A stretch of 64,000 nucleotides of DNA from Polaribacter ponticola (GTDB lineage Bacteria > Bacteroidota > Bacteroidia > Flavobacteriales > Flavobacteriaceae), in the NCBI RefSeq assembly GCF_026191475.2, contig NZ_JAOSLC020000003.1, positions 1,953,001-2,017,000 of the forward strand, given 5' to 3'. This document shows, in pieces, positions 1 to 9,176 of this stretch (positions are counted from its first letter, which is position 1; every line of letters begins with the position of its first letter). Below the pieces are notes generated by a model that saw only the letters and a program-made list of their open reading frames with translations, searched no databases and was not told the DNA's origin. Position numbers and translations under genes: made by a program.

Positions 1-468
1 TTCTAGTAAAAAAACCTTTTCTTTTTTCTGTTTTGCTTTTTTGTGTTTTTTCTTAACTTTTGATTGTTTTATTAAATCATAAATAACCAATACTAAAAGT
101 GAAACTAATAGAATATATTCTGAATTTTGTATTTGTAAAACCACAAAAAGAGCAAAAAAGATACTTAAAGTAGAAATCACTTTTGGCAATGTAAACCATT
201 CTTTAAAAAAGCGCCACAAAATTTTTCTGTACCGCTTATTCATTTGTTTTTGCTTTTCTTCTACAACATCCATAAAACCAAAAATGCCGAATTTTTTGAA
301 TGATTTATCCCTTGCTTGTTCAAAAGATAATTTTGAATGTTCTATCCATATTTCTTCTATATCATTAGCTAAATGATCTACCAATTCCGATTGCACATCA
401 TAAAAATACACGTAATGTTTACGAGTAAATTTAAATAGGTCTTCTATTTGATGTTCTGTTAACTTCAT
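1..468 (-). CDS. HAAS-like membrane protein, paralogue 1 of a tandem array (partial)
   Basis: The gene reads leftwards from the ATG at 468 and is open to the window edge, so the C-terminus is missing (156 codons seen). The N-terminus starts MKLTEHQI and has the array signature YFYDVQSELVDH at about residues 20-31. Two hydrophobic segments follow at about residues 95-140, then a Lys-rich stretch. Its ATG overlaps the stop codon of the next gene upstream by 4 bp (ATGA), so it is the last visible gene of a PadR-led operon. The N-terminal helical region resembles the HAAS/DUF1700-type domains that are often coupled to PadR regulators. That family assignment is an inference, and no biochemical role can be given. 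Confidence 0.72.
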   Translation of the reverse strand, partial: MKLTEHQIEDLFKFTRKHYVYFYDVQSELVDHLANDIEEIWIEHSKLSFEQARDKSFKKFGIFGFMDVVEEKQKQMNKRYRKILWRFFKEWFTLPKVISTLSIFFALFVVLQIQNSEYILLVSLLVLVIYDLIKQSKVKKKHKKAKQKKEKVFLLE

Positions 469-1163
469 GAAAGCAAATTATTACGCATCGTTTCTACTCT
501 TTTAATCGCTTTTTTATATACTTGAAAACCTGAAATAGAAAGTACTAAATGTAACGGAACAATAGTAAAAATTATCATTTTATGGTAGGTTTCAGGTATC
601 GATAAAAAATCGTTATTGCCCATAAACTGAAAAAATACATTTAAAATTAAAAAAGAAAAGCTCATATAATGCAAACCATAATTTTTATGAATAGAACTAC
701 CAAGTTTCTTTCTAAAAACAATTAAATATTCCCATAAAAACAATAAAGCTGGTAATAAAAATATTATAAAGTTTATTTTTAAAAAAGCATTATTAGAAAC
801 ATTTTTAGATAACACAAATAATAAAAGTAAGCTCAAAATAAAAGCAATACTATTTTTTGGATTCTTAAAGAAATTACGAACTCCTAAAAAATATTCTTTT
901 CGATATTTTTTACCAACATTTTTCCATCCTTCTTTATTCAATTTCTCAAAATTAGAACCATTAAAATTCTCTTTCCAGCCTAAAGAAACTAATGCTTCTT
1001 GTACTATTTCTTTAAATTGATATTCGGTGTTTTCAGGTTTTAAAATTCTCTCTACATCAGAAACTATATGATCTAACACTTCTATTCTAATGTCCCAATA
1101 TTTTATACCATCATTTTCTAAACGATGATCTATAAATCGTATTTGTTCTTTTGTTAATTCCAT
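465..1163 (-). CDS. HAAS-like membrane protein, paralogue 2
   Basis: A 232-residue protein. I start it at the ATG at 1163 (MELTKEQIRFIDHR) and not at the longer upstream start, because this matches the N-terminus of its four neighbours and leaves a 2-bp gap to the upstream gene. The conserved N-terminal block IKYWDIRIEVLDHI lies at about residues 18-31, followed by a soluble helical part. Four predicted membrane segments fill the second half, from about residue 105 onward. It is one of five tandem paralogues downstream of PadR. Such proteins are thought to sense or transduce a membrane signal to the PadR repressor, but that is an inference from context. Its specific function is unknown. Confidence 0.8.
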   Translation of the reverse strand: MELTKEQIRFIDHRLENDGIKYWDIRIEVLDHIVSDVERILKPENTEYQFKEIVQEALVSLGWKENFNGSNFEKLNKEGWKNVGKKYRKEYFLGVRNFFKNPKNSIAFILSLLLLFVLSKNVSNNAFLKINFIIFLLPALLFLWEYLIVFRKKLGSSIHKNYGLHYMSFSFLILNVFFQFMGNNDFLSIPETYHKMIIFTIVPLHLVLSISGFQVYKKAIKRVETMRNNLLS

Positions 1164-1165
1164 TA

Positions 1166-1840
1166 TTACACAACTACATAAGGGTATTGTTTTTTTACAA
1201 CTTTTTTTGTTTGATAATACACGTGTTCTCCAGACCAATAAAAGAGTATTAGCAACATAAAAACAATTAATTCTAAATAATTAAAAGTATTATTTAAATA
1301 ACTTTCTTCATTTCTATTTCTTGTTATAAAATTGAAGATCATAACTCCTAGATAAAAAGCATTAAAAAAATACATAGACATATTTAACACCAAAAACGTT
1401 TCTTTTTTGGTGTCTCTCATATTTACATTAAACAATAAACGAAAACCCATAAAGATTAGAATAAAACCTAGAATACTAAAAAATGTTTCTTTGTCATTTA
1501 TAAAATTCATGATAAAAATAAGTAAGCCAAAAATTGAAACAGTGATTAAAATTTTTGGAAGTTTTAAAAATGAAATTAAGTGCTGTAAACTCTGTTTTAA
1601 AAATTGATTTTTAACAGATTTTGTTTTTTCTTCTAGCAATTTTTTAAAACCAGTATCAGAAAAACTATCTTGAATATTCGCTATTTCTTGTTTAAAATCT
1701 AATTTCGGGTTTTCAGCTAGCTTTTGTTCTAAAATAGTGGCAAAATGATCTATAATTTCATTTTTAACATCGTAATATTTTATTCCACTATTAGAAACGT
1801 AATTGTCTATTTGTAAAAGTTGCTCTTTTGTTAATTTCAT
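1166..1840 (-). CDS. HAAS-like membrane protein, paralogue 3
   Basis: 224 residues. The N-terminus MKLTKEQLLQIDNYVSN and the block IKYYDVKNEIIDHFA are almost identical to paralogue 4, pointing to a recent tandem duplication. The middle is basic and soluble (about residues 40-95). About four hydrophobic segments follow, for example around ILITVSIFGLLIFIMNF. It is separated from both neighbours by 2 bp, so transcription must be shared with the PadR gene at 3169-3507. No enzymatic motif is seen. It is probably an accessory membrane protein of the PadR-controlled operon, exact role unknown. Confidence 0.8.
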   Translation of the reverse strand: MKLTKEQLLQIDNYVSNSGIKYYDVKNEIIDHFATILEQKLAENPKLDFKQEIANIQDSFSDTGFKKLLEEKTKSVKNQFLKQSLQHLISFLKLPKILITVSIFGLLIFIMNFINDKETFFSILGFILIFMGFRLLFNVNMRDTKKETFLVLNMSMYFFNAFYLGVMIFNFITRNRNEESYLNNTFNYLELIVFMLLILFYWSGEHVYYQTKKVVKKQYPYVVV

Positions 1841-1842
1841 AG

Positions 1843-2511
1843 TTATACAAGTATATTTGGATATTGTTCTTTAACTAATTTTTTATTTTGATGATATACA
1901 GATTCTCCACACCAAAAGAAAAGAAATAACAAAACATAACAGGCTATAAAAATATTGTTGTGAGTAGAATTCGTTAGACTTTCAATTGACCTGCTATAAC
2001 TACTTTGTAAAAAAATTACAAAAATGTGATAAAACTGATAAAACCCTAAAGTCATACTTAAAGTTAAAAAAGTCTCTTTTTTAGTTCTTCTAAAAGCTCT
2101 AAAAAGAATTACAAACATTAATAGAACACTAACAAAAAATAATCCTTCAAAAAAATCTTGTGTTTCTATAAATAAAATTTGAATTTGAGTTAAAGAATAA
2201 AATAAAACTCCTGTAATTATAATTTTTGGAAATTTAAAAAATGAGATTAAATGCTTAAAAGATTGTTTGTAAAACTTTTTTGTAACTGAGCTTCTTTTCT
2301 CTTTTAATAAATTACTAAAACCTCTATCAGAAAAATTTCTATGAATGTTTTCAATTTCTCTTTTAAAATTGATATTAGGGTTTTTATCTAACTTTTGCTC
2401 TAAAATATTTGCAAAGTGATCTACAATTTCTGTTCTAACATCGTAATATTTAATACCACAAACAAAAACGTAATTGTCTATTTGTAAAAGTTGCTCTTTT
2501 GTTAATTCCAT
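1843..2511 (-). CDS. HAAS-like membrane protein, paralogue 4
   Basis: 222 residues with N-terminus MELTKEQLLQIDNYVFV and the array motif IKYYDVRTEIVDHFAN (about residues 20-35). Sequence and layout are closest to paralogue 3: helical N-terminal domain, Lys-rich linker and about four membrane segments in the C-terminal half. Both proteins also end in a similar tail, ending VV or LV. The gene lies 2 bp from each neighbour in the PadR operon. The near-identical N-termini with divergent membrane parts suggest a shared soluble partner and varied membrane inputs. This is an inference. Confidence 0.8.
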   Translation of the reverse strand: MELTKEQLLQIDNYVFVCGIKYYDVRTEIVDHFANILEQKLDKNPNINFKREIENIHRNFSDRGFSNLLKEKRSSVTKKFYKQSFKHLISFFKFPKIIITGVLFYSLTQIQILFIETQDFFEGLFFVSVLLMFVILFRAFRRTKKETFLTLSMTLGFYQFYHIFVIFLQSSYSRSIESLTNSTHNNIFIACYVLLFLFFWCGESVYHQNKKLVKEQYPNILV

Positions 2512-2513
2512 TG

Positions 2514-3167
2514 TTATGAAATTTTATATTTTTTAATTGCTTCTTTGTGCTTTTTGTAGAAATAACTACAGATATAGGCAACTGCAAAACCAGCAATTTG
2601 AAAACTGATTAGAAAAGGAATGAAACTTCCATCATCATTAAAATGATTTCCTATTAGAAGAGAAATTAATAAGAATATAATACCTGCATATTGAGTTTTA
2701 AGAATAAATCGATAAGTAGTTTTTATTTTTGTTTTTATGACTTTAATAAAAATAAAAATCGAATAAAGTAAAAAGAGAATATTTAAAACATTTAATGATG
2801 TATTTATAAAACCTATCGTGTTTTTAGAAAAAGTGATTGAAAAATTTGTGGTGATAATAATTGGTAAAACATAAGCTGTTAGATATAAAAAGAAAAAAGG
2901 TTTAAAAATTTTAATTGCTTTTTTTACTACAATTTTAGATTCTGAAAACTGTATGCCAAAATAAAAACTAGATGTCTCTCTAAAATGTTTTTCCCATCTA
3001 ATTTTAGTCATAACAAAAGCATCTTCAAAAGAATGATCTTTAATTATTAAATTTTCAATATCAGACAATATATGATCTAAAATTTCTACTTTTAAATCGA
3101 TAAAATCAAAATTTTTCTGCTTTAAAAAAGCTTCTACTTTGTGTATTTCTTCTTTTGTTAATTCCAT
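2514..3167 (-). CDS. HAAS-like membrane protein, paralogue 5
   Basis: 217 residues, the first array gene after PadR (1-bp gap). The N-terminus MELTKEEIHKVEAF and the motif FDFIDLKVEILDHILSDIE show the same helical domain, but this copy is the most divergent of the five. Four hydrophobic segments begin near residue 90 (PFFFLYLTAYVLPIIITTNF). Its position directly behind the regulator is where HAAS/DUF1700 partners of PadR usually sit. No catalytic motif is seen. Confidence 0.8.
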   Translation of the reverse strand: MELTKEEIHKVEAFLKQKNFDFIDLKVEILDHILSDIENLIIKDHSFEDAFVMTKIRWEKHFRETSSFYFGIQFSESKIVVKKAIKIFKPFFFLYLTAYVLPIIITTNFSITFSKNTIGFINTSLNVLNILFLLYSIFIFIKVIKTKIKTTYRFILKTQYAGIIFLLISLLIGNHFNDDGSFIPFLISFQIAGFAVAYICSYFYKKHKEAIKKYKIS

Positions 3168-3168
3168 A

Positions 3169-3507
3169 TTACTCCAAACTAAATTTAGGGTTTACCAAAT
3201 GTTGCATCGTTTTTAAAAACTCTTGCATTTCGGCTAATTTATTTGCAGTTTCTTTACTTCCACTTTCAGTTAACTTGTAATATTTTCTTAGTCTGTTTCC
3301 TACTTTCGCAACCTCAACATCTAACAATCCATCGGCTTCTAATTTATGTAAAGCAGGATATAGAGCGCCTTCTGTAATTTTTAATTCGCCTTTAGTTAAT
3401 TCCTTTACTTTTTGCGTAATTTCATAACCGTACATTTTATCATTAGTTTCTAATAATTTTAAAATGATGGTTTGCAAAGAGCCTTTGTATAATTTCTGAT
3501 TTCCCAT
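3169..3507 (-). CDS. PadR-family transcriptional repressor
   Basis: 112 residues forming a single winged helix-turn-helix domain of PadR type. It starts LYKGSLQTIILKLLE and has YGYEITQKVKEL, then the hallmark recognition part EGALYPALHKLEADGLLDVE and the wing RLRKYYKLTESG. It is a short PadR-s2-like protein without a large C-terminal dimer domain. It heads an operon with five membrane-protein paralogues spaced 1-2 bp or overlapping. PadR proteins commonly repress their own operon, and a TATACAT/ATGTATA dyad lies in the upstream region at 3643-3665. The family call is firm; the inducing signal is unknown. Confidence 0.93.
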   Translation of the reverse strand: MGNQKLYKGSLQTIILKLLETNDKMYGYEITQKVKELTKGELKITEGALYPALHKLEADGLLDVEVAKVGNRLRKYYKLTESGSKETANKLAEMQEFLKTMQHLVNPKFSLE

Positions 3508-3583
3508 TTTTAAAAATGTGTAATTGTCTAATCGTTTATTTGTGTAATTGCAAGAAACAGTGTAATCTTATAATTAAAGCAAC

Positions 3584-3609
3584 AGATTGCTTCGCAAACT
3601 CGCAATGAC
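3584..3609. repeat. Half copy of GTCATTGCGA-type intergenic repeat
   Basis: AGATTGCTTCG followed by CGCAATGAC, in inverted orientation. This is the same element family as the fuller copies at 47175-47225, 52082-52252 and 52586-52659. It lies in the leader between the PadR promoter and the PadR start codon. Confidence 0.6.
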
Positions 3610-3623
3610 GTTTTATCGCTCAC

Positions 3624-3665
3624 CAAATATACATAATTTTCTTATACATTAGATTCTTATGTATA
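3624..3665 (-). promoter_or_regulatory. Candidate promoter and operator of the PadR operon
   Basis: On the minus strand TATATTTG (3624-3631) fits the Bacteroidota -7 box TAnnTTTG. Twelve bases upstream lies a perfect 7-bp dyad, TATACAT at 3643-3649 and ATGTATA at 3659-3665, with 9 bp between the arms, covering the expected -33 region. Its place fits autorepression by the PadR protein. The leader to the start codon is about 115 nt. Assignment is by motif only. Confidence 0.5.
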
Positions 3666-3677
3666 TATTTTTAATCA

Positions 3678-3711
3678 TAAAAAATCCCGAAAAAATAAAT
3701 TTTCAGGATTT
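3678..3711 (-). terminator. Rho-independent terminator of the thioredoxin gene
   Basis: On the minus strand AAATCC plus GAAAA pair with TTTTC plus GGATTT across one mismatch, followed by a run of T. It sits about 35 bp past the thioredoxin stop codon. Confidence 0.65.
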
Positions 3712-3744
3712 AGGAATGTTTTTTTGCTAGAAACAGTCTGTCTT

Positions 3745-4104
3745 TTATTTTGTCACCTTTAAAACATCAGCAATTATTCTTTCTAATTCTGCTTTTGGTA
3801 AAGCGCCATTTGCCATTTGTGGTTGCCCTTCTGCAGGACAAAATAACATAGATGGTATACTTCTAATACCAAATGCTGCAGCTAATTCTTGCTCTGCTTC
3901 TGTGTCTATTTTATAAATATCAATTTTCCCTTCGTATTCATCAGACAACTGCTCTAAAACAGGAGCTAAAGATTTACAAGGTCCGCACCAATCTGCATAA
4001 AAATCTATAAACGCGGGTCTTTTTCCTTCAAATTTCCACTCTTTGTTTTCTTCAAAATTAAAAACCTTCTTTAAAAAAGTTTCTTTTGTTAAATTTTCTG
4101 TCAT
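3745..4104 (-). CDS. trxA: Thioredoxin
   Basis: 119 residues with a classical thioredoxin fold. The active site is ADWCGPCKSLAPVLEQL, both cysteines present at about residues 40 and 43. The cis-Pro motif is IRSIPSM at about residues 78-84. An N-terminal extension of about 20 residues precedes the first strand; there is no signal peptide, so it is a cytoplasmic thiol-disulfide reductant. It is monocistronic, with its own upstream promoter-like box and a terminator. Many flavobacteria encode several thioredoxins, so the trxA symbol is by similarity of type only. Confidence 0.92.
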   Translation of the reverse strand: MTENLTKETFLKKVFNFEENKEWKFEGKRPAFIDFYADWCGPCKSLAPVLEQLSDEYEGKIDIYKIDTEAEQELAAAFGIRSIPSMLFCPAEGQPQMANGALPKAELERIIADVLKVTK

Positions 4105-4185
4105 AATTATAATCTTCTTATCGACAAAGTCGAAATTTCATTAAACTGTCATTCCCAATAATAGGGAATCTTATTATTTTCTTTA

Positions 4186-4221
4186 CAAAAGTAGTCGTTT
4201 TTATATCGCTTAAATTACAAA
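4186..4221 (-). promoter_or_regulatory. Candidate promoter of the thioredoxin gene
   Basis: Minus-strand TACTTTTG (4186-4193) matches the TAnnTTTG -7 box, with TTTG (4218-4221) upstream as a possible -33 element. The leader holds a small ATTCCC/GGGAAT hairpin at about 4151-4169. Confidence 0.4.
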
Positions 4222-4315
4222 ATATCAATAATTATAAAAATGAATTAACTCAAAAACTTAAATTGGAAGTACTATTTTAGTGTCTTATAAAGTTAGATTT
4301 AAAAAAAAGTTTTTA

Positions 4316-6373
4316 ATGTATCCAAAAACAAGAAAAAAACCAGTTGTAGATTCCTTTTTTGGGACTGATATTGTAGATAATTACAGATGGCTAGAAGATG
4401 ATAAAAGCCCAGAAACAAAAGCTTGGGTAAAAGCAGAAAATGAGGTTACATTCAATTATTTAAATCAAATTCCATATCGAAATCAACTAAAAGAACGTTT
4501 GTCTGAATTATGGAATTATGAAAAGATAGGGATTCCTTTTTTAGAAGGAGATTATACTTATTTTTCTAAAAATGATGGACTGCAAAACCAAGCTGTAATC
4601 TATAGAAAAAAGGGAACTTCTGAGCCTGAAGTATTTTTAGATCCGAATACTTTTTCTGAAGACGGAACAACTTCTTTAGGTGTTTTAAGTTTTTCTGAAG
4701 ATGGAAAAACACTTGCATATTCGATTTCTGAAGGTGGTTCTGATTGGAGAAAAATAATTATAATTGATACTGAAACTAAAACAAGAAAAGAAGATGTTTT
4801 AATTGATGTAAAGTTCTCTGGAATTTCTTGGTACAAAAACGATGGTTTTTATTATTCTAGTTACAATAAACCTGATGGTAGCGAGTTGTCTGCAAAAACA
4901 GATCAACACAAATTATACTATCATCAATTAGGTACTTCTCAAAATGAAGATACAGTTATTTTTGGTGAAATTGAAACTGAAAAACATAGATATGTTGGCG
5001 GTTATTTAACCGAAGATTATAGATATTTAATTATAACAGCTCAAGTTTCTACTTCTGGTAATAAATTATTTATCAAAGATCTATCCGAAGAAAAATCAAC
5101 CTTAAAAACCGTTATTAATAATTTTGATAGCGATACACTTATTTTAGAAAATAAAGGAAGTACATTGTTTTTGGTTACTAATTTAAATGCTCCAAATAAA
5201 AAAGTAGTTACTGTAGATGCTAAAAATCCTACTCCAGAAAATTGGCAAGACTTTATACCAGAAACAGAAAATGTACTAAGTTTAAGTTCGGGTTCGTCCT
5301 ATTTTTTTGCCAATTATATGGTAGATGCTGTTTCTAAAGTTTTACAATATGATTTTAATGGTACATTAATTAGAGAAATCATTTTACCCGGAATAGGAAC
5401 AACTTCTGGTTTTAGCGGAAAAACAAAAGCGAAAGAATTATATTTCTCATTTACAAATTACAATACTCCAAATGCTTCCTATAAACTAAACCCTAAAAAC
5501 GGAACGATTGAATCTTATTGGAAACCTACTGTAGATTTTAAAAATGATGCTTATATAAGTGAACAAGTTTTTTATAATTCTAAAGATGGTACAAGAATAC
5601 CAATGATTATTACCCATAAAAAAGGTTTGAAATTAAATGGTGAAAATCCAACTATTTTATATGGTTACGGCGGATTTAATGTTAGTTTAACTCCTAATTT
5701 TAGTATTGCAAATGCAGTTTGGTTAGAACAAGGTGGTGTTTATGCAGTTCCTAATTTACGAGGCGGAGGAGAATATGGTAAGAAATGGCACGATGCAGGA
5801 ACACAATTAAAAAAACAAAATGTCTTTGACGATTTTATTGCTGCTGCAGAATATTTAATCACAAAAAAATATACTTCTACTAATTATTTAGCAATAAGTG
5901 GTGGTTCTAACGGTGGCTTATTAGTTGGTGCAACCATGACGCAAAAACCCAATTTAATGAAAGTTGTTTTACCTGCAGTTGGGGTTTTAGACATGCTAAG
6001 ATACCATGCGTTTACTGCTGGCGCAGGATGGGCATATGATTACGGAACTGCAAATGACAACAAAGAAATGTTCGATTATTTAAAAGGATATTCGCCAGTT
6101 CATACTATAAAAAAGGGTGTTAAATACCCAGCAACATTAATAACCACAGGCGATCATGACGATAGAGTTGTACCTGCACATAGTTTTAAATTTGCTGCAG
6201 AATTGCAAGAAAAACAAACAGGAAATAATCCTACTTTAATAAGAATAGAAACAAATGCAGGTCATGGAGCAGGAACTCCGGTTGCAAAAACAATTGCACA
6301 ATACGCAGATATTTTTGGATTTACTTTATTTAACATGGGGTTTAAGGAGCTGCCGAATTCTACAAAAAAGTAA
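4316..6373 (+). CDS. Prolyl oligopeptidase (S9A serine peptidase)
   Basis: 685 residues from the ATG at 4316; a GTG at 4280 would add 12 unlikely residues. It cleaves short peptides after proline. It has an N-terminal segment ([15 protein letters not shown]), a seven-bladed propeller region (about residues 70-400) and a C-terminal alpha/beta-hydrolase domain. The catalytic triad is visible: Ser531 in SGGSNGG, Asp615 in DHDDRVVP and His650 in AGHGAG. No signal peptide or lipobox follows the chosen start, so this copy appears cytoplasmic, while many flavobacterial homologues are exported. The gene stands alone and ends at a strong terminator, just outside the left end of the integrated element. 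Confidence 0.94.
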   Translation: MYPKTRKKPVVDSFFGTDIVDNYRWLEDDKSPETKAWVKAENEVTFNYLNQIPYRNQLKERLSELWNYEKIGIPFLEGDYTYFSKNDGLQNQAVIYRKKGTSEPEVFLDPNTFSEDGTTSLGVLSFSEDGKTLAYSISEGGSDWRKIIIIDTETKTRKEDVLIDVKFSGISWYKNDGFYYSSYNKPDGSELSAKTDQHKLYYHQLGTSQNEDTVIFGEIETEKHRYVGGYLTEDYRYLIITAQVSTSGNKLFIKDLSEEKSTLKTVINNFDSDTLILENKGSTLFLVTNLNAPNKKVVTVDAKNPTPENWQDFIPETENVLSLSSGSSYFFANYMVDAVSKVLQYDFNGTLIREIILPGIGTTSGFSGKTKAKELYFSFTNYNTPNASYKLNPKNGTIESYWKPTVDFKNDAYISEQVFYNSKDGTRIPMIITHKKGLKLNGENPTILYGYGGFNVSLTPNFSIANAVWLEQGGVYAVPNLRGGGEYGKKWHDAGTQLKKQNVFDDFIAAAEYLITKKYTSTNYLAISGGSNGGLLVGATMTQKPNLMKVVLPAVGVLDMLRYHAFTAGAGWAYDYGTANDNKEMFDYLKGYSPVHTIKKGVKYPATLITTGDHDDRVVPAHSFKFAAELQEKQTGNNPTLIRIETNAGHGAGTPVAKTIAQYADIFGFTLFNMGFKELPNSTKK

Positions 6374-6388
6374 TTGGTTTTAATGCAT

Positions 6389-6425
6389 AAAAAAAGCATT
6401 AAAGATATTTCTTTAATGCTTTTTT
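6389..6425 (+). terminator. Terminator of the prolyl oligopeptidase gene
   Basis: GCATTAAAGA (6396-6405) pairs perfectly with TCTTTAATGC (6410-6419), flanked by A and T runs, so it can work in both directions. It ends one base before the left attachment repeat. Before integration it would also have lain directly behind the tRNA gene. Confidence 0.9.
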
Positions 6426-6426
6426 G

Positions 6427-6441
6427 TGTGGTCCCACATGG
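6427..6441 (+). repeat. attL: left 15-bp attachment-site repeat
   Basis: TGTGGTCCCACATGG is identical to 26015-26029, where it is the 3' end of an intact tRNA gene. This truncated copy has no tRNA body beside it. It marks the left end of the element, 160 bp from the integrase start. Confidence 0.88.
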
Positions 6442-6502
6442 GCAAAGTTAGTTTTTTAATGTTTTTTAACATACATTTACTACTGTTAATCAGCTTGTTA
6501 CG

Positions 6503-6542
6503 AATGTAGTTGAATGAATTTTAATGTGGTTGAATGTGTTTT
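6503..6542 (+). repeat. Tandem 20-bp repeat near attL
   Basis: Two adjacent 20-bp units (6503-6522 and 6523-6542) share 17 of 20 positions, core GTTGAATG. They lie between attL and the integrase gene, where arm-type integrase or excisionase sites are expected. A C-rich motif CCCCTATTCAGCCCCC (6557-6572) follows and has a look-alike near the right end at 25953-25969. Confidence 0.55.
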
Positions 6543-6601
6543 AATTCATTTTACCTCCCCTATTCAGCCCCCCAATTAAAAGGGGTAAAAAAAATTAAAA
6601 A

Positions 6602-7870
6602 ATGAATTATTACTTTGAATTAAGAAAAGATAAAATAGATAAAAACGGTTTTGTTCCTATTAGATTAATTGTATCTGATAAAACAATAAGAATTAGAAAA
6701 AGTATTGGAGCAAAAACAAGAGTTAATGAATGGGACAATAACAATTATTATATTAAAAACGTAAAAGGGCAAGAATTCTATACTAAGATTGAGAGCTACA
6801 ATAAATCGATTGGTTCTATAAAAGAAAAAGTAGACAAAATTTTTAAGTTTTTTGAGTATAACGAAATTCCATTTTCAAAAAATACATTCTTAGAAAAATT
6901 TGAAAAGTCAGAAGTAAAAGTTACAATTGATTTTTTTGATGCATTTGAAGAATATATTGAAATATCAAAACTTACCAAAACAAACTCAACTATTACAAAA
7001 ATTAAATCTGTAAGAAACTTTGTTACTGCTTTTAAAGAAGAGTCTTCTTTTAATTTAAGGTTAGATAATATAGATTTTCGGTTTGAAGAATCTTTTATGG
7101 ATTATTGTTTTAACACGAGAAAAACACTAAATAATTATTACGCAAAAATAATCAAGACTTTAAAGGCTTTTTTAAATTGGTGTTATGAAAGAGGTTATCA
7201 TAATTCTTTAGAATTCAAAAAAATAAAATGCAAAGAAGATGATATAGAAGTAATTTATCTTAATATGGAGGAGTTGACAAAACTTTACAAACATAAGTTT
7301 AAAAACGCTTCAATGGATAGAGCAAGAGATATGTTCTGTTTTTTAGCGTTTACTGGTCAAAGGCATATAGATATATACGGACTTCAAAATGCAAATATTG
7401 AAGATGAATATTTAAACTTTACAGTACAAAAAACTAAAACTGTAGACCATCACGTTTATTTAATTAAGCAAGCTAAAGAACTTGTTGATAAATATAGAGA
7501 TACCGTGTATTTTCCCATTCCTAGAATTACTTCTCAAAAACTAAATGAAAAAATACAACAATGTTGTGAAGAAATTGGATTAACACAAGAAATGATTTTA
7601 ACTCGATATATAGGAGCAAGAGAAATTTCACAAAGCTTTAGAAAGTGCGATTTAATCACCTCACACGCTGGGCGTAAAACGTTTATAACCAACAGCTTAG
7701 TTTTAGGCATACCAGAAAGAGTGGTAAGAAGTATTTCAAATCATAAAGACGAAAAAAGTTTCAGAAAGTATGTTAATATTTCTGAAATTCACAAACAAAA
7801 AGAATTAGAAAGATGGAGTTCAGTTTTTAAGAATGCAACCAAATCATCAAAAAGAAAATCAACAACCTAA
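6602..7870 (+). CDS. int: Tyrosine recombinase / integrase of the element
   Basis: 422 residues. It has an N-terminal arm-binding region, a SAM-like core-binding domain (about residues 100-200) and a C-terminal catalytic domain. Catalytic residues visible are Arg254 (TGQRHIDIYG), His355 and Arg358 (SHAGRKTF), His381 (SNHKDEKSF) and nucleophile Tyr390 (FRKYVNI). This is the Bacteroidota-type layout seen in integrases of conjugative and mobilizable transposons. It should insert and excise the element at the 3' end of the tRNA gene. It lies at the end opposite the intact tRNA. The reading frame is intact. Confidence 0.93.
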   Translation: MNYYFELRKDKIDKNGFVPIRLIVSDKTIRIRKSIGAKTRVNEWDNNNYYIKNVKGQEFYTKIESYNKSIGSIKEKVDKIFKFFEYNEIPFSKNTFLEKFEKSEVKVTIDFFDAFEEYIEISKLTKTNSTITKIKSVRNFVTAFKEESSFNLRLDNIDFRFEESFMDYCFNTRKTLNNYYAKIIKTLKAFLNWCYERGYHNSLEFKKIKCKEDDIEVIYLNMEELTKLYKHKFKNASMDRARDMFCFLAFTGQRHIDIYGLQNANIEDEYLNFTVQKTKTVDHHVYLIKQAKELVDKYRDTVYFPIPRITSQKLNEKIQQCCEEIGLTQEMILTRYIGAREISQSFRKCDLITSHAGRKTFITNSLVLGIPERVVRSISNHKDEKSFRKYVNISEIHKQKELERWSSVFKNATKSSKRKSTT

Positions 7871-9096
7871 ATGTATTATACTTAATAACTACATTGTACA
7901 AACTATTGACTTTATCTTAAAAGAAGACAATATTGATTATAAAAACACATTATTTACAATATTGAAAGTTATCAAATATGAAGAGTTAGATGAAATTATA
8001 ACAACTATTAAATACAGCAATAAAACTAAATATAAGGAGTTAAATAAAGCCTCTAAAAATTTATTTAATTATAATGAAATTTTTAAAAATTGTAGATACG
8101 ATTTTAAAACAAGGATAGAAGATGACTTTTTAAAACTTCATAATGATGCTAGAGATAGTTTAAGTACAGGTGATTTAGTTGCATTCTTATTAAAACAGCA
8201 TTCCTATTACAAAAAAATAGATTCAGAAATAATAGTCCCTGCAATTAATTTAATTTTGGTTGAAATAATTAATTCTTTAAAAAAATATCCCACTTTTAAA
8301 ACAAGAAATAAACCATCAATCATACTTACCTATATCTAAAGCAATTTATGTATTTCTTATTTCTCCTAAAAATGAGGCTATCAATAAGTTTAAAAGCATT
8401 ATTCGAAAAGACTTAGATTATAAAAATAATTCAGATTTTCAATATGAGTATTTTGTTACAGTAGATAGGTTTTTTAGTAGATTAGGTCTTGATTACATTC
8501 CTTGTATAGAGAACATCCCTGAGAAGCATGATATTATATTAGCAAAAAAAAGTAATTCTATAACTAAATCAGAAATATCTGCTATAATAGATAAAGATGA
8601 TTTTTTTAATGTGAATGTTCCTCTAATAAATTACGAACCAACCAAATTAATAAATCCAAATACTGATTTGGAGAATATGATAGATTTCACAAAAATCCTA
8701 TCAGCTTTATTTGAATATTTTTACTCTAAAAATTATAATCAAAAATTAAAAATTGATTTAGGTAAAGTATTTATTGAAAATATTACACAACCTTATTCTA
8801 AATATCCTGACCATATTTTAATAAGAACCAGAGAAATTCTTAAAAAAATGTTTACCAATGATTCAGAATTTAAGAAGCTATTTTTCGCTTTTCTATATAC
8901 AGAGAAAGAAGCAGATAGAATTAATGGATGGGTAAATAAGTTTCCTAAACTCCTAAATCACTACCTAGGAGGTTTAGAAAATCTAAAAGAAGGCACAATT
9001 AAAAAGCATTTTTTCAACAATAACAACAACCCAGTTGTTGGGTTTCAAAAGGAAATTAATGATTTCATAGAAAACAAAATAAACATAACCACTTGA
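7833..9096 (+). CDS. Unknown element protein, frameshifted in this sequence
   Basis: Two overlapping reading frames appear to be one gene of about 420 residues. The first frame (7833-8339) and the second, open from before 8281 to 9096, join if one A is removed from the A7 run at about 8279-8285. After the join the protein reads on through LPISKAIYVFLISP and ends near IENKINITT. It is helical, Lys/Asn-rich and without membrane segments. The start overlaps the end of the integrase by 38 bp, so the two are probably co-transcribed. I recognise no domain. An accessory regulator of integration or transfer is possible, but this is only position-based. Confidence 0.6.
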
Positions 9097-9176
9097 TAAC
9101 CAGTGCTGGTTATGCTTGGTTAAAGCATATTCTGTTATATTAAAATAAATTTCGGCAAATTAAAACACATAAAAAT

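Noticed and set aside
4600..4836. Antisense reading frame inside the prolyl oligopeptidase gene
   Set aside because: It lies wholly within a well-supported gene on the other strand, has no family resemblance and reflects AT-rich codon use. The same holds for other opposite-strand frames, such as 37687-37899 and 57303-57701.
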